From Sterolibacterium sp052034445 (GTDB lineage Bacteria > Pseudomonadota > Gammaproteobacteria > Burkholderiales > Rhodocyclaceae): a stretch of 20,359 bases of DNA. The notes under the pieces were generated by a model. It was not told the origin of the DNA, made no database searches, and saw only the letters and a program-made list of their open reading frames with translations. Positions 7,254-14,664 of this stretch are shown piece after piece. The stretch lies in NCBI GenBank assembly GCA_052034445.1, contig JBPOIN010000086.1:1-20359 (forward strand), in the 5' to 3' direction. Both the position numbers and the translations under genes were made by a program. Positions within the stretch are counted from its first letter, which is position 1. Every line of letters begins with the position of its first letter.

Positions 7254-8882
7254 ATGAACTGGTTCATGAAACTGAGCATCCGCTGGAAGCTGCAAATCGG
7301 TTTTTTCATGGTGACCATGGTCACGACCATCTACAACCGCCTGTTGGCCACCATCGAATTACGCGAGATGGTCGACATTGCCAAAGCCGGCAATGCGCCG
7401 GCTCAGGTCATCCGTCAGCTGGAAGCCAACCATAGCGCCTACATTTTCAATTCGTTCTGGGAGTCTGGAATTGAATTTGTGGTCCAGTTCTTTTTGATTG
7501 CTTTCGTCGCAAACCTGTTCGTCAAACCCATCATCACACTGTGCAACTCATTGCGTTCGGTACAGGAAGGCGATCTGACAAAACATGTGCCGAACAATTC
7601 GCACGACGAAATTGGCGTACTCGAACGCATCTTCAATGAAGTGCTCGACAAGCTGAACGCCATCATGCGCGAGATTGACGACAGTGGAAAACACATGGGG
7701 CAGTCGGCGTACCAAATCGCCAAGATCTCAACCGAGATTTCCGAAGTCAGCAAACAGGAGGAAAGCCGCTCGGAGCAAGTAAATAACGACATGCAGCAAC
7801 TACACGAAACGTCTTCCCACGTTCAATTTCAGGCCAACGAAGCCACCGAACGCTCGCGCTTGGTCGAAGCCTTGGCGCGCGAAGGCATCGACAGCGTACG
7901 TCAAAACATGGAGCGCATGCAGGAAACGGCGCAGGAAGTCGATCGCGCGGCCCACGAGATCCTCGAACTCGAAAGCTCGGCGCAACATATCCACCGTATC
8001 ATCGACACTATCAAGGAAATCGCCGGGCAAACCAATCTGCTGGCGCTCAATGCAGCCATCGAAGCAGCCCGCGCCGGTGAGCAAGGACGCGGCTTTGCCG
8101 TAGTTGCCGACGAGGTGCGCAAACTTGCGGAACGCACAACCACCTCGGCTGCCGAAGTCAACGACATTATCGGCCAGCTCACGCACAAGGTGCAGCAGGT
8201 TACAAGTACGATGAACGTAGTCGTCGACAAGGTCACCAACAATCAGGAGGAAGCAGGCAAGACCGCAGAGGCCATCGACGGCATGGCCACGAACGTGATG
8301 GAGACCGCGCGTGCGAACCAAGGCATCTCGGAATCCAGTCAGCTGCAGCTCGATCAGTTCGCGCGCCTACAGCGCACACTCGAGAGTCTGTTCGCCACGC
8401 TCAAGGAAAGCGGCACGAAGGTCGACGCCACGGCCGCCATCGGTGAGGACTTGTATCAGGTTACCGGCCGACTCAACAACATCATGTCAGGCTTCGTGTT
8501 CTCAAACGAAAAAGTCATCGAACCGGAGCAGCACGAAAAACGCTCGCACCCGCGTGCCAGAAATACGCTGCTGATCGATGTGAAGCAGGGTGACACACGC
8601 CTCGAAGCCGTGACGCGAGATTTTTCCCTGACCGGCGTGAGTCTGGTGCTGAGCCAACAAATTCAGGCCAAAGATCCACTCAATCTGGCGGTTTATTTGC
8701 CCAGCCTCGATCTTGACCAATACAAGAACCAGAGTCCACTGCCCGTGGCAGCAAGCGTCGCTTGGCAGCGACCAGCGGGCGAAAAATTCCTCTACGGTCT
8801 GAAGTTCATTGATCTGGACGAAAACAAGCGTAACCGGATCAAGGCGTGCTTCGAGTTCTATAACAAAAACGCTGAGTTCTGA
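7254..8882 (+). CDS. Methyl-accepting chemotaxis protein with C-terminal PilZ (c-di-GMP binding) domain
   Basis: A 542-residue receptor. Membrane helices lie at about 14-28 and 72-90 and enclose only about 40 residues, too short for a usual periplasmic ligand domain. A HAMP-like segment (90-142) and a long coiled-coil signalling domain follow. The CheA/CheW contact tip starts at E255 with EIAGQTNLLALNAAIEAARAG and runs to about 295. Residues 428-535 form a PilZ domain: KRSHPR at 429-434 supplies the R-x-x-x-R motif and DFSLTG at 456-461 the D-x-S-x-x-G motif, the residues that bind c-di-GMP in this family. The ATG at 7254 has GGAG (7242-7245) eight bases upstream. The receptor should act on the flagellar or a Tfp chemosensory array, with c-di-GMP altering its output. 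It stands 455 bases after the kinase and probably has its own promoter. Confidence 0.93.
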   Translation: MNWFMKLSIRWKLQIGFFMVTMVTTIYNRLLATIELREMVDIAKAGNAPAQVIRQLEANHSAYIFNSFWESGIEFVVQFFLIAFVANLFVKPIITLCNSLRSVQEGDLTKHVPNNSHDEIGVLERIFNEVLDKLNAIMREIDDSGKHMGQSAYQIAKISTEISEVSKQEESRSEQVNNDMQQLHETSSHVQFQANEATERSRLVEALAREGIDSVRQNMERMQETAQEVDRAAHEILELESSAQHIHRIIDTIKEIAGQTNLLALNAAIEAARAGEQGRGFAVVADEVRKLAERTTTSAAEVNDIIGQLTHKVQQVTSTMNVVVDKVTNNQEEAGKTAEAIDGMATNVMETARANQGISESSQLQLDQFARLQRTLESLFATLKESGTKVDATAAIGEDLYQVTGRLNNIMSGFVFSNEKVIEPEQHEKRSHPRARNTLLIDVKQGDTRLEAVTRDFSLTGVSLVLSQQIQAKDPLNLAVYLPSLDLDQYKNQSPLPVAASVAWQRPAGEKFLYGLKFIDLDENKRNRIKACFEFYNKNAEF

Positions 8883-8927
8883 AAAAGCAGGAACGGGGGG
8901 CTAAAGGCAGGAAGCTGGCCCCCTGGT

Positions 8928-8951
8928 GGCTGCGCAGCGGTGCGCTCAGCC
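8928..8951. terminator. Hairpin between the converging chemoreceptor and ubiD genes
   Basis: GGCTG-CGCA (8928-8936) pairs with TGCG-CT-CAGCC (8941-8951): nine pairs with a two-base bulge and a GCGG loop. It lies between two stop codons that face each other 83 bases apart. There is no T-run on either side, so termination here would be imperfect or rho-assisted. Confidence 0.35.
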
Positions 8952-8965
8952 CCTCCGTCTGAACT

Positions 8966-10429
8966 TTAGATGCCCAGGCTGTCCCAAAGCGCGTCGACGC
9001 GCTGCTTCACGGCGGGATCCATGACAATCGTACGGCCCCATTCGCGCTGCGTTTCGCCAGTCCACTTGTTGGTCGCATCGATGCCCATCTTGCTACCGAG
9101 GCCGGCAACCGGCGAGGCGAAGTCGAGATAATCGATCGGTGTATTCTCGGCAATCAGCGTGTCGCGTGCCGCATCGACGCGCGTCGTGAGAGCCCAGATC
9201 ACTTCCTTCCAGTCGCGAATATCGATGTCGTCATCGGTCACGATGATGAACTTGGTATACATGAACTGGCGCAGGAAGCTCCAGATGCCGAACATCACGC
9301 GCTTGGCATGCCCCGGATACTGTTTCTTGATGCTGACCACCGCCAGCCGATACGAACAGCCCTCGGGTGGCAGGTAGAAATCGACGATCTCGGGAAATTG
9401 CTTCTGCAGTAGCGGCACGAACACTTCATTGAGCGCCACGCCGAGCATCGCCGGCTCGTCGGGCGGCTTTCCCGTATAGGTGCTGTGATAAATCGGCTTG
9501 CGCCGCATGGTAATGCGCTCGACCGTGAATACCGGGAACGGGGCCTGCTCGTTGTAATAACCCGTATGGTCGCCGTACGGCCCCTCCATGGCGGTCTCGT
9601 CGGGTTCGATGACACCTTCGAGCACGATCTCGGCGGACGCCGGCACCTGCAGATCCGAGCCCAGACACTTGACCACCTCGGTCTTCGAACCGCGCAGCAG
9701 GCCGGCAAACTGGTATTCGGAAAGATTGTCGGGTACCGGCGTCACGGCGCCCAGGATGGTCGCCGGATCGGCGCCGATCACGACCGCGACGGGAAATGGC
9801 TGATCGGGCGAACGCAGGCAATGATCGCGGAAATCCAGAGCACCGCCGCGCTGCGCCAGCCAGCGCATGATGAGCTTGTTGGGGGCGAGCAACTGCTGGC
9901 GGTAGATACCGAGATTCTGGCGCGCCTTTTCAGGGCCGCGCGTGACGACCAGCCCCCAGGTCAGCAACGGCGCCACATCGCCGGGCCAGCAATGCTGGAT
10001 CGGCAGCTTGAACAGATCGACATCGCGCCCTTCCCAGACGATTTCCTGACACGGCGCGCTCGACAAGACCTTGGGCGTCATGTTCATGACTTGCTTGAGC
10101 ACCGGCAACTTGTCCCAGGCATCCTTGAGGCCCTTGGGCGGCTCGGGTTCCTTGAGGTAGGCCAGCAGCTTACCGACTTCGCGCAGCGCCGCCACGCTCT
10201 CCTCGCCCATGCCCAGCGCCACGCGTCTGGGCGTGCCGAACAGATTGGCAAGCACCGGCATGCCGCCGCCCTTGGGATTCTCGAACAGCAATGCCGGGCC
10301 GCCGGCGCGCAACACGCGATCGCAGATCTCGGTCATTTCAAGCCTGGGGTCGACCTCGACAGCAATGCGCTTGAGTTCGCCGATTTTTTCCAGTTGCGCG
10401 ATGAATTCGCGCAAGTCCTGATATTTCAT
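8966..10429 (-). CDS. ubiD: 4-hydroxy-3-polyprenylbenzoate decarboxylase (UbiD)
   Basis: A 487-residue, full-length UbiD. The enzyme decarboxylates the prenylated 4-hydroxybenzoate ring in ubiquinone synthesis, using the prenylated flavin made by UbiX. Seen in the sequence are the NLGIYRQQ block with R177, the EGPYGDHTGYY block with E282 and D287, and the conserved EVDPRLEMTEI, LPPEGCSYR and TDDDIDIRDW stretches. R177, E282 and D287 appear to correspond to the Arg-Glu-Glu triad of the family's Fdc1 enzymes, with Asp in the last place; the alignment is from memory. The close match to the E. coli-type sequence favours ubiquinone work over an aromatic-degradation paralogue. A GAGGA site precedes the ATG. 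The gene is last in a minus-strand run, 25 bases after ubiA, so its product acts directly on that of its neighbour. ubiX is not in the window. Confidence 0.95.
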   Translation of the reverse strand: MKYQDLREFIAQLEKIGELKRIAVEVDPRLEMTEICDRVLRAGGPALLFENPKGGGMPVLANLFGTPRRVALGMGEESVAALREVGKLLAYLKEPEPPKGLKDAWDKLPVLKQVMNMTPKVLSSAPCQEIVWEGRDVDLFKLPIQHCWPGDVAPLLTWGLVVTRGPEKARQNLGIYRQQLLAPNKLIMRWLAQRGGALDFRDHCLRSPDQPFPVAVVIGADPATILGAVTPVPDNLSEYQFAGLLRGSKTEVVKCLGSDLQVPASAEIVLEGVIEPDETAMEGPYGDHTGYYNEQAPFPVFTVERITMRRKPIYHSTYTGKPPDEPAMLGVALNEVFVPLLQKQFPEIVDFYLPPEGCSYRLAVVSIKKQYPGHAKRVMFGIWSFLRQFMYTKFIIVTDDDIDIRDWKEVIWALTTRVDAARDTLIAENTPIDYLDFASPVAGLGSKMGIDATNKWTGETQREWGRTIVMDPAVKQRVDALWDSLGI

Positions 10430-10454
10430 GACGGGTCCTCGATGCGCCGCCAGC

Positions 10455-11339
10455 TCAGCCGAGCAGCGGGCGCAGATGGTATTCGGCCAGCAGTCCGGCG
10501 CAAATCGCCGCGCCGAACCAGTTGTTGTGCAAAAACGCGCGGAAGCAAAGCATGCGCTCGCGGCCGCGAATCAGTGTGTAGTGATACAGCGCAATGGCCA
10601 CCGCAACCAGCAGGCCGACGTAAAAGAAGATGCCAAACTGACGCTGTGCGCCGATCCACGCCAGCATGCCCAGCGTCATCGCGTAACACAGCATGATGGC
10701 CGCGACATCGAAACGGCCAAAGGTGATCGCCGAGGTGCGGATGCCGATGCGCAGATCGTCCTCGCGGTCGACCATGGCATATTCGGTATCGTAGGCCACC
10801 GCCCAGAACACGTTCGCCAGCAACAGCCACCAGGCCTGCGCCGGCACCTGGTTCAGCAAGGCCGCAAACGCCATGGGGATGCCAAAGCCAAAGGCGATCC
10901 CCAGATAGGCCTGCGGAATCGCCAGGAAGCGCTTGGTGAACGGATAGCTCACGGCGAGAAACAGCGCCACGACGGCCAGCTGCCAGACCAGCGCAGACAA
11001 CGGCAGCACCAGCAGAAAGGACAACAGCGACAACACGGCCGCCAGTACCAGCGCCTCCCTGACGCTGGCTGCGCCGCTCGCCAGCGGACGCTCGCGCGTG
11101 CGTTCGACATGCGGATCGAATTTTCGGTCGGCCAGATCGTTCATGACGCAACCGGCCGAACGCATGAGCACAGTGCCCAGCACGAAGATCCATACCACCA
11201 TGGTCTGCGGCCGGCCGTTGCCGGCCAGCAGCAGCCCCCAGAGCGTGGGCCACAACAGCAAGAGAATGCCGATGGGTTTGTCGAGGCGCATGAGTCGCTC
11301 ATAGACATCAAGCCGTGCGCGCAGCATTTGCAGCTTCAT
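10455..11339 (-). CDS. ubiA: 4-hydroxybenzoate polyprenyltransferase (UbiA)
   Basis: A 294-residue polytopic membrane enzyme that joins a polyprenyl diphosphate tail to 4-hydroxybenzoate, the first membrane step of ubiquinone synthesis. Both magnesium-diphosphate motifs are present: NDLADRKFD (67-75) and YDTEYAMVDREDD (182-194). The remainder is a series of hydrophobic helices and the length is normal for the family. Its ATG overlaps the TGA of ubiC by four bases (ATGA, 11336-11339), a sign of coupled translation, and ubiD follows 25 bases after its stop, so three steps of one pathway are encoded in a row. The likely tail is octaprenyl, but chain length is set by another enzyme not in view. 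Confidence 0.96.
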   Translation of the reverse strand: MKLQMLRARLDVYERLMRLDKPIGILLLLWPTLWGLLLAGNGRPQTMVVWIFVLGTVLMRSAGCVMNDLADRKFDPHVERTRERPLASGAASVREALVLAAVLSLLSFLLVLPLSALVWQLAVVALFLAVSYPFTKRFLAIPQAYLGIAFGFGIPMAFAALLNQVPAQAWWLLLANVFWAVAYDTEYAMVDREDDLRIGIRTSAITFGRFDVAAIMLCYAMTLGMLAWIGAQRQFGIFFYVGLLVAVAIALYHYTLIRGRERMLCFRAFLHNNWFGAAICAGLLAEYHLRPLLG

Positions 11340-11896
11340 AAATGCAGGATTTCCGGCAGAAACACTTCACTGACCAGCAAAGCCTGTCCGCCGCGGCGAA
11401 ACAGCGAACGACGCGCCCACAACCGGGGCGGCAAGGCGTTCGCCACCGCCGGCGCCAAGGCGTGTGCTGCGGCCCGGTACAGTGGATGCCGAACATCAAG
11501 CTGTCGATAACGCAACGGCGCGCGTTGAATACGCGGATCAGCGAACAACGCCGCCCCCAGGGGCCGCGCACCGAGCTGCGCAAACATCTGCCAGTGACCA
11601 CGCGCATGCCGCTGGGCCAGCACCGAATGCGCGAACACGACAGGCCTGCCATCTGCGCGCAACACGACTTCGCGCGTCCACACCCACTCACGCGGAGCGC
11701 AACCCAGCAACCGGGTCTCATCGGCATGCGGCGCCAGCAGCCGTTGGCGCCACACCTGGACCGAGAAATGCATGCAGTGCGCGCGAATCCGCGCCGTCAG
11801 GGAATCCTCGCCGGCCAGCCAATAGCGATACGGCGCATCGGCGGCGCAAAGCCGCAGATGCGCATGCCAGGGATCGGGAGACAGGGAAGCAGACAT
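11336..11896 (-). CDS. ubiC: Chorismate pyruvate-lyase (UbiC)
   Basis: A 186-residue soluble protein that splits chorismate into 4-hydroxybenzoate and pyruvate, the entry to ubiquinone synthesis. The family pattern is present: WVWTREVVL with R75, the LGARPLG turn (108-114), RRSLF (162-166) and the closing LLVSEVFLPE with E177. The arginine and glutamate fit the product-binding residues of E. coli UbiC. UbiC is often poorly conserved, and this copy is typical in length. The start codon at 11896 has only a weak ribosome site. The recG stop lies 63 bases upstream and the ubiA start overlaps its stop codon, so it is probably co-transcribed with both. Confidence 0.92.
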   Translation of the reverse strand: MSASLSPDPWHAHLRLCAADAPYRYWLAGEDSLTARIRAHCMHFSVQVWRQRLLAPHADETRLLGCAPREWVWTREVVLRADGRPVVFAHSVLAQRHARGHWQMFAQLGARPLGAALFADPRIQRAPLRYRQLDVRHPLYRAAAHALAPAVANALPPRLWARRSLFRRGGQALLVSEVFLPEILHL

Positions 11897-11959
11897 AAGA
11901 GCATGATTTTAGCCTGCCTGAGCGTTACCAGCGCGTACCAATGCGCCGCGCGGCGGTTA

Positions 11960-14077
11960 TCAAGCGCGCAGCAGTTCCTCGCGGGCGCCAAGCCAGCGTT
12001 GCAGATGCGCCTGTGCGACCTCCGGAGTATCGCGCAGCAGCTCCTCGGCCGCCGCGCGGGCGGCAGCGACGAGTTCTTCATCGTCAAGATCGGCGTAGCG
12101 CATCAGCGGCAAGCCGCTCTGGCGCGCGCCGACGAATTCGCCCGGTCCGCGCAACTGCAGATCCTGGCGCGCAATTTCAAAGCCATCGGTGTTTTCAAAA
12201 ATGATCTTGAGCCGTTCGCGCCCCTGCTGGGAGAGCGGCTGCGCGTACAGCAGGAGACACGACGACTCCGCCGTACCGCGCCCGACCCGGCCGCGCAGCT
12301 GGTGCAACTGGGCGAGGCCGAAGCGCTCGGCGTGCTCGATGACCATCAGCGAAGCATTCGGCACATCGACGCCGACTTCGATCACCGTGGTCGCCACCAG
12401 CAGCCGGGTTTCGCCGCGCGAGAAGGCGGCCATCGCCGCCGCCTTCTCGGCTGGCTTGAGTCGGCCATGTACGAGGCCGATCGGCAGATCGGGCAATTCG
12501 CTGCGCAGACGCTGCCAGGTTTCCAGCGCGGTCTGCAGCTGCAGGGTCTCGGATTCCTCGATCAGCGGACAGACCCAGTAAGCCTGCCGTCCGGCCATGC
12601 AGGCCGTGTGGATGCGGGCCACCACCTCGTCGCGGCGTTCGGCAGCGACCAACCGGGTATGCACGGGGGTACGCCCGGGGGGCAGTTCGTCGAGCACCGA
12701 GACATCCAGATCGGCGTAATAGCTCATGGCCAGGCTGCGCGGGATCGGCGTCGCCGACATCATGAGCTGATGCGGCACACCCGCCGCCCCGCCCTTCTGG
12801 CGCAATGCCAGACGCTGCCGCACCCCAAAGCGATGCTGTTCATCGACCACGGCCACGCCGAGGCGTGAAAAATCCACGGCGTCTTCGATCAGCGCATGGG
12901 TACCGACCGCGATCTGTGCCTGTCCGCTGCGAATGGCCTCGCTCATGGCCAGCTTGTGCGATTTCCTGAGGCTGCCCGACAGCCAGGCCACTTCGATGCC
13001 CAGCGGCGCGAGCCATTGACTGAGCTTGCGCCAGTGCTGTTCGGCGAGGATCTCGGTCGGCGCCATCAGCGCCCCCTGCCAACCGCTCTCGACCGCCTGC
13101 AACAACGCGAGGGCGGCGACGATGGTCTTGCCACTGCCGACATCCCCCTGCAGCAGGCGCTGCATCGGATGCGGCTGTTGCAGATCGCCGGCAATCTCCT
13201 GCCAGGCGCGTTGCTGCGCTGCCGTGAGCGCAAACGGCAATTCGTCAAGCAGCCGCTGGCTTAATTCGCCACTCGGTCGCAGCGCCGGCGCCAGACGCGC
13301 ACGCCGTGCGGCATACGCACGCCGCAACGAGATCTGCTGCGCGAGCAGCTCGTCGAAACGCACGCGCCGCCAGGCCGCATGATTGCGTGCCGCGAGGGCC
13401 TCGGCATGCAGCGTCGGAGCTGGTTGATGCAACAGGTGCAAGGCGGCGGAAAATTCCGGCAACCCATTCGCATGCCGCAAGCTGTCGGGCAGGGTATCGT
13501 CCAGATTAACCGTAGCGAGTGCGCGACCGATCAGCCGCCGCAGCACGGATTGCGCGAGCCCGGCCGTGGTTGGATACACCGGCGTAAGCGCTGCGGGCAA
13601 GGCGCTCGCGGCGAGCGCGTCGGTCACATTGCGAGCGCGCGGATGCACCATCTCGGGACCAAAATAGCCAGCGCGGATTTCACCGAACAGGCGCAAGCGT
13701 GCGCCCGGCGAAAACTGTTTTTGCTGGCTCGGATAAAAATTCAACAGCCGCACAACCAGCAGCCCCGCTGATTCCTGATCCGCAGCGACGGCACCGGCCA
13801 CATCGCGCACATGACACACCAGCTGACGCCGCGGCCGGAATGCCACGTCGCAACTCACCACCTCGACCTCGACCTGCACGGGCACCCCGAACGGCGCCTC
13901 GGCGACCGGCGTGATGCGCGTCTCATCCTCGTAGCGCAGCGGCAGATGCAACACCAGATCGGCGTCGCAGCGAATTTCGAGCTTGGCGAGCTTGGTGGCC
14001 AGACTCGGCGAGGGTTGAAACGTGAAGCGTGAAGCGCTGCCGGGCGACGCCGCGCCGTCAGCAGATTTCCGCCTCAC
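11960..14077 (-). CDS. recG: ATP-dependent DNA helicase RecG
   Basis: A 705-residue superfamily 2 helicase that reverses stalled forks and moves Holliday-type junctions. The N-terminal part is the wedge/OB domain. Walker A is GDVGSGKT (311-318), the DEQH box is 412-415, SATPIPRS (441-448) is motif III, and the C-terminal helicase block with VIEVGVDVPNA and QLRGRVGRG follows. The only upstream start found is a GTG at 14077. The first 24 or so residues are polar, lack family resemblance and are encoded by a repeat-like tract shared with the gap to ridA, so the true start may lie further in or the N-terminus may have been lengthened by the repeat. ridA ends 23 bases upstream and ubiC starts 63 bases downstream, on the same strand. 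Confidence 0.95.
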   Translation of the reverse strand: MRRKSADGAASPGSASRFTFQPSPSLATKLAKLEIRCDADLVLHLPLRYEDETRITPVAEAPFGVPVQVEVEVVSCDVAFRPRRQLVCHVRDVAGAVAADQESAGLLVVRLLNFYPSQQKQFSPGARLRLFGEIRAGYFGPEMVHPRARNVTDALAASALPAALTPVYPTTAGLAQSVLRRLIGRALATVNLDDTLPDSLRHANGLPEFSAALHLLHQPAPTLHAEALAARNHAAWRRVRFDELLAQQISLRRAYAARRARLAPALRPSGELSQRLLDELPFALTAAQQRAWQEIAGDLQQPHPMQRLLQGDVGSGKTIVAALALLQAVESGWQGALMAPTEILAEQHWRKLSQWLAPLGIEVAWLSGSLRKSHKLAMSEAIRSGQAQIAVGTHALIEDAVDFSRLGVAVVDEQHRFGVRQRLALRQKGGAAGVPHQLMMSATPIPRSLAMSYYADLDVSVLDELPPGRTPVHTRLVAAERRDEVVARIHTACMAGRQAYWVCPLIEESETLQLQTALETWQRLRSELPDLPIGLVHGRLKPAEKAAAMAAFSRGETRLLVATTVIEVGVDVPNASLMVIEHAERFGLAQLHQLRGRVGRGTAESSCLLLYAQPLSQQGRERLKIIFENTDGFEIARQDLQLRGPGEFVGARQSGLPLMRYADLDDEELVAAARAAAEELLRDTPEVAQAHLQRWLGAREELLRA

Positions 14078-14112
14078 TCCTCACGCCTCTCGCTTGACGC
14101 CTAACACCTCAC
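14019..14112 (-). repeat. Degenerate GTGAGG/GCGTGAAG repeat tract spanning the ridA-recG junction
   Basis: On the plus strand CGTGAAG-CGTGAAG occurs near 14020-14035. In the reverse sense, GTGAGG, GCGTCAAGCG, AGGCGTGAGG and AGTGAGGCG follow one another between about 14072 and 14112. The motifs are imperfect and face each other around the first recG codons. This looks like a small intergenic repeat family, but no second copy is in this window, so its status is unproven. Confidence 0.35.
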
Positions 14113-14481
14113 CAGGACCGCATCGGCCTCGACCAGTGCGCCGCGCGGCAATTCCTTGACGCCGACCGCGGCACGCGCCGGGAAAGGCTCGGCGACATAG
14201 CGCGCCATGACTTCATTGACCTTGGCGAAATTCGCCAGATCAGTCAGATAAATATTGAATTTCACGGCATCATCAAGCGTGGCGCCGGCAGCAGCGGCGA
14301 CCGCCTTGAGATTTTCGAACACGCGCACGATCTGCGCGTCGATGCCCTCGACCATCTGCATGGTCTGCGGATCGAGACCGATCTGGCCCGACATATACAC
14401 GGTATCGCCGGCCACGACCGCCTGCGAATAGGTGCCGATGGCCGCCGGAGCGGCGGTGGTACTGATGATTTTGCGCGTCAT
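14101..14481 (-). CDS. ridA: RidA family enamine/imine deaminase
   Basis: A 126-residue YjgF/YER057c/UK114 protein. RidA speeds hydrolysis of reactive 2-aminoacrylate and related enamines released by PLP enzymes, forming a cytoplasmic trimer. The active-site arginine in PARAAVGVKELP (R103) and the glutamate in the following strand (E119) match Arg105 and Glu120 of the E. coli protein, and the early GTYSQA block is also present. An AGGAGC site lies before the ATG at 14481. The gene leads the minus-strand run with recG and the ubi genes. Many related bacteria have spoT before ridA; here a divergent diguanylate cyclase gene takes that place. Confidence 0.95.
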   Translation of the reverse strand: MTRKIISTTAAPAAIGTYSQAVVAGDTVYMSGQIGLDPQTMQMVEGIDAQIVRVFENLKAVAAAAGATLDDAVKFNIYLTDLANFAKVNEVMARYVAEPFPARAAVGVKELPRGALVEADAVLVRC

Positions 14482-14519
14482 GAACTGAGCTCCTGTGAAA
14501 GTGGTGCGTATGTTATTCG

Positions 14520-14563
14520 ACCCGGCCGGGTGCGTCGAGTTACTCCGGCCGCCTCAATCGGCC
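14520..14563. promoter_or_regulatory. Palindrome and hairpin upstream of ridA
   Basis: The 183-base gap between ridA and the cyclase gene contains a perfect 12-base palindrome ACCCGGCCGGGT (14520-14531). It also has a 5-bp hairpin GGCCG/CGGCC (14547-14551 and 14559-14563) with a 7-base loop. Both lie where the ridA promoter or leader is expected. A weak minus-strand -35/-10 pair around them (TCGACG and TAACAT, spacing 17) overlaps the palindrome, so an operator is possible. Confidence 0.25.
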
Positions 14564-14627
14564 GCTCAGGGCTTGTTTACGCGCAACGCCGTCGAAACAT
14601 TCGTCAATGAAATCAGCAAAATACCAA

Positions 14628-14656
14628 TTGCGGCAGCGCAACACTCGCGCTAGTAT
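14628..14656 (+). promoter_or_regulatory. Sigma-70 promoter of the diguanylate cyclase gene
   Basis: TTGCGG (14628-14633) and TAGTAT (14651-14656) are exactly 17 bases apart. Transcription would start near 14662-14665, at or just before the ATG at 14665, and no ribosome site can be made out. This points to a leaderless or nearly leaderless message. Confidence 0.55.
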
Positions 14657-14664
14657 CGAGAGCT

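Noticed and set aside
7254..8882. Known ligand-binding domain in the chemoreceptor
   Set aside because: Only about 40 residues separate the two membrane helices, too few for a four-helix bundle or Cache domain.
9485..12868. Three long plus-strand open frames (about 403, 360 and 508 codons) opposite ubiD, ubiA, ubiC and recG
   Set aside because: They mirror well-supported genes, have Arg/Gln/His-rich composition and no recognisable domain; GC-rich third positions keep stop codons rare on the reverse strand.
14019..14112. CRISPR-like array at the ridA-recG junction
   Set aside because: The repeated units are short, imperfect and not separated by uniform spacers.
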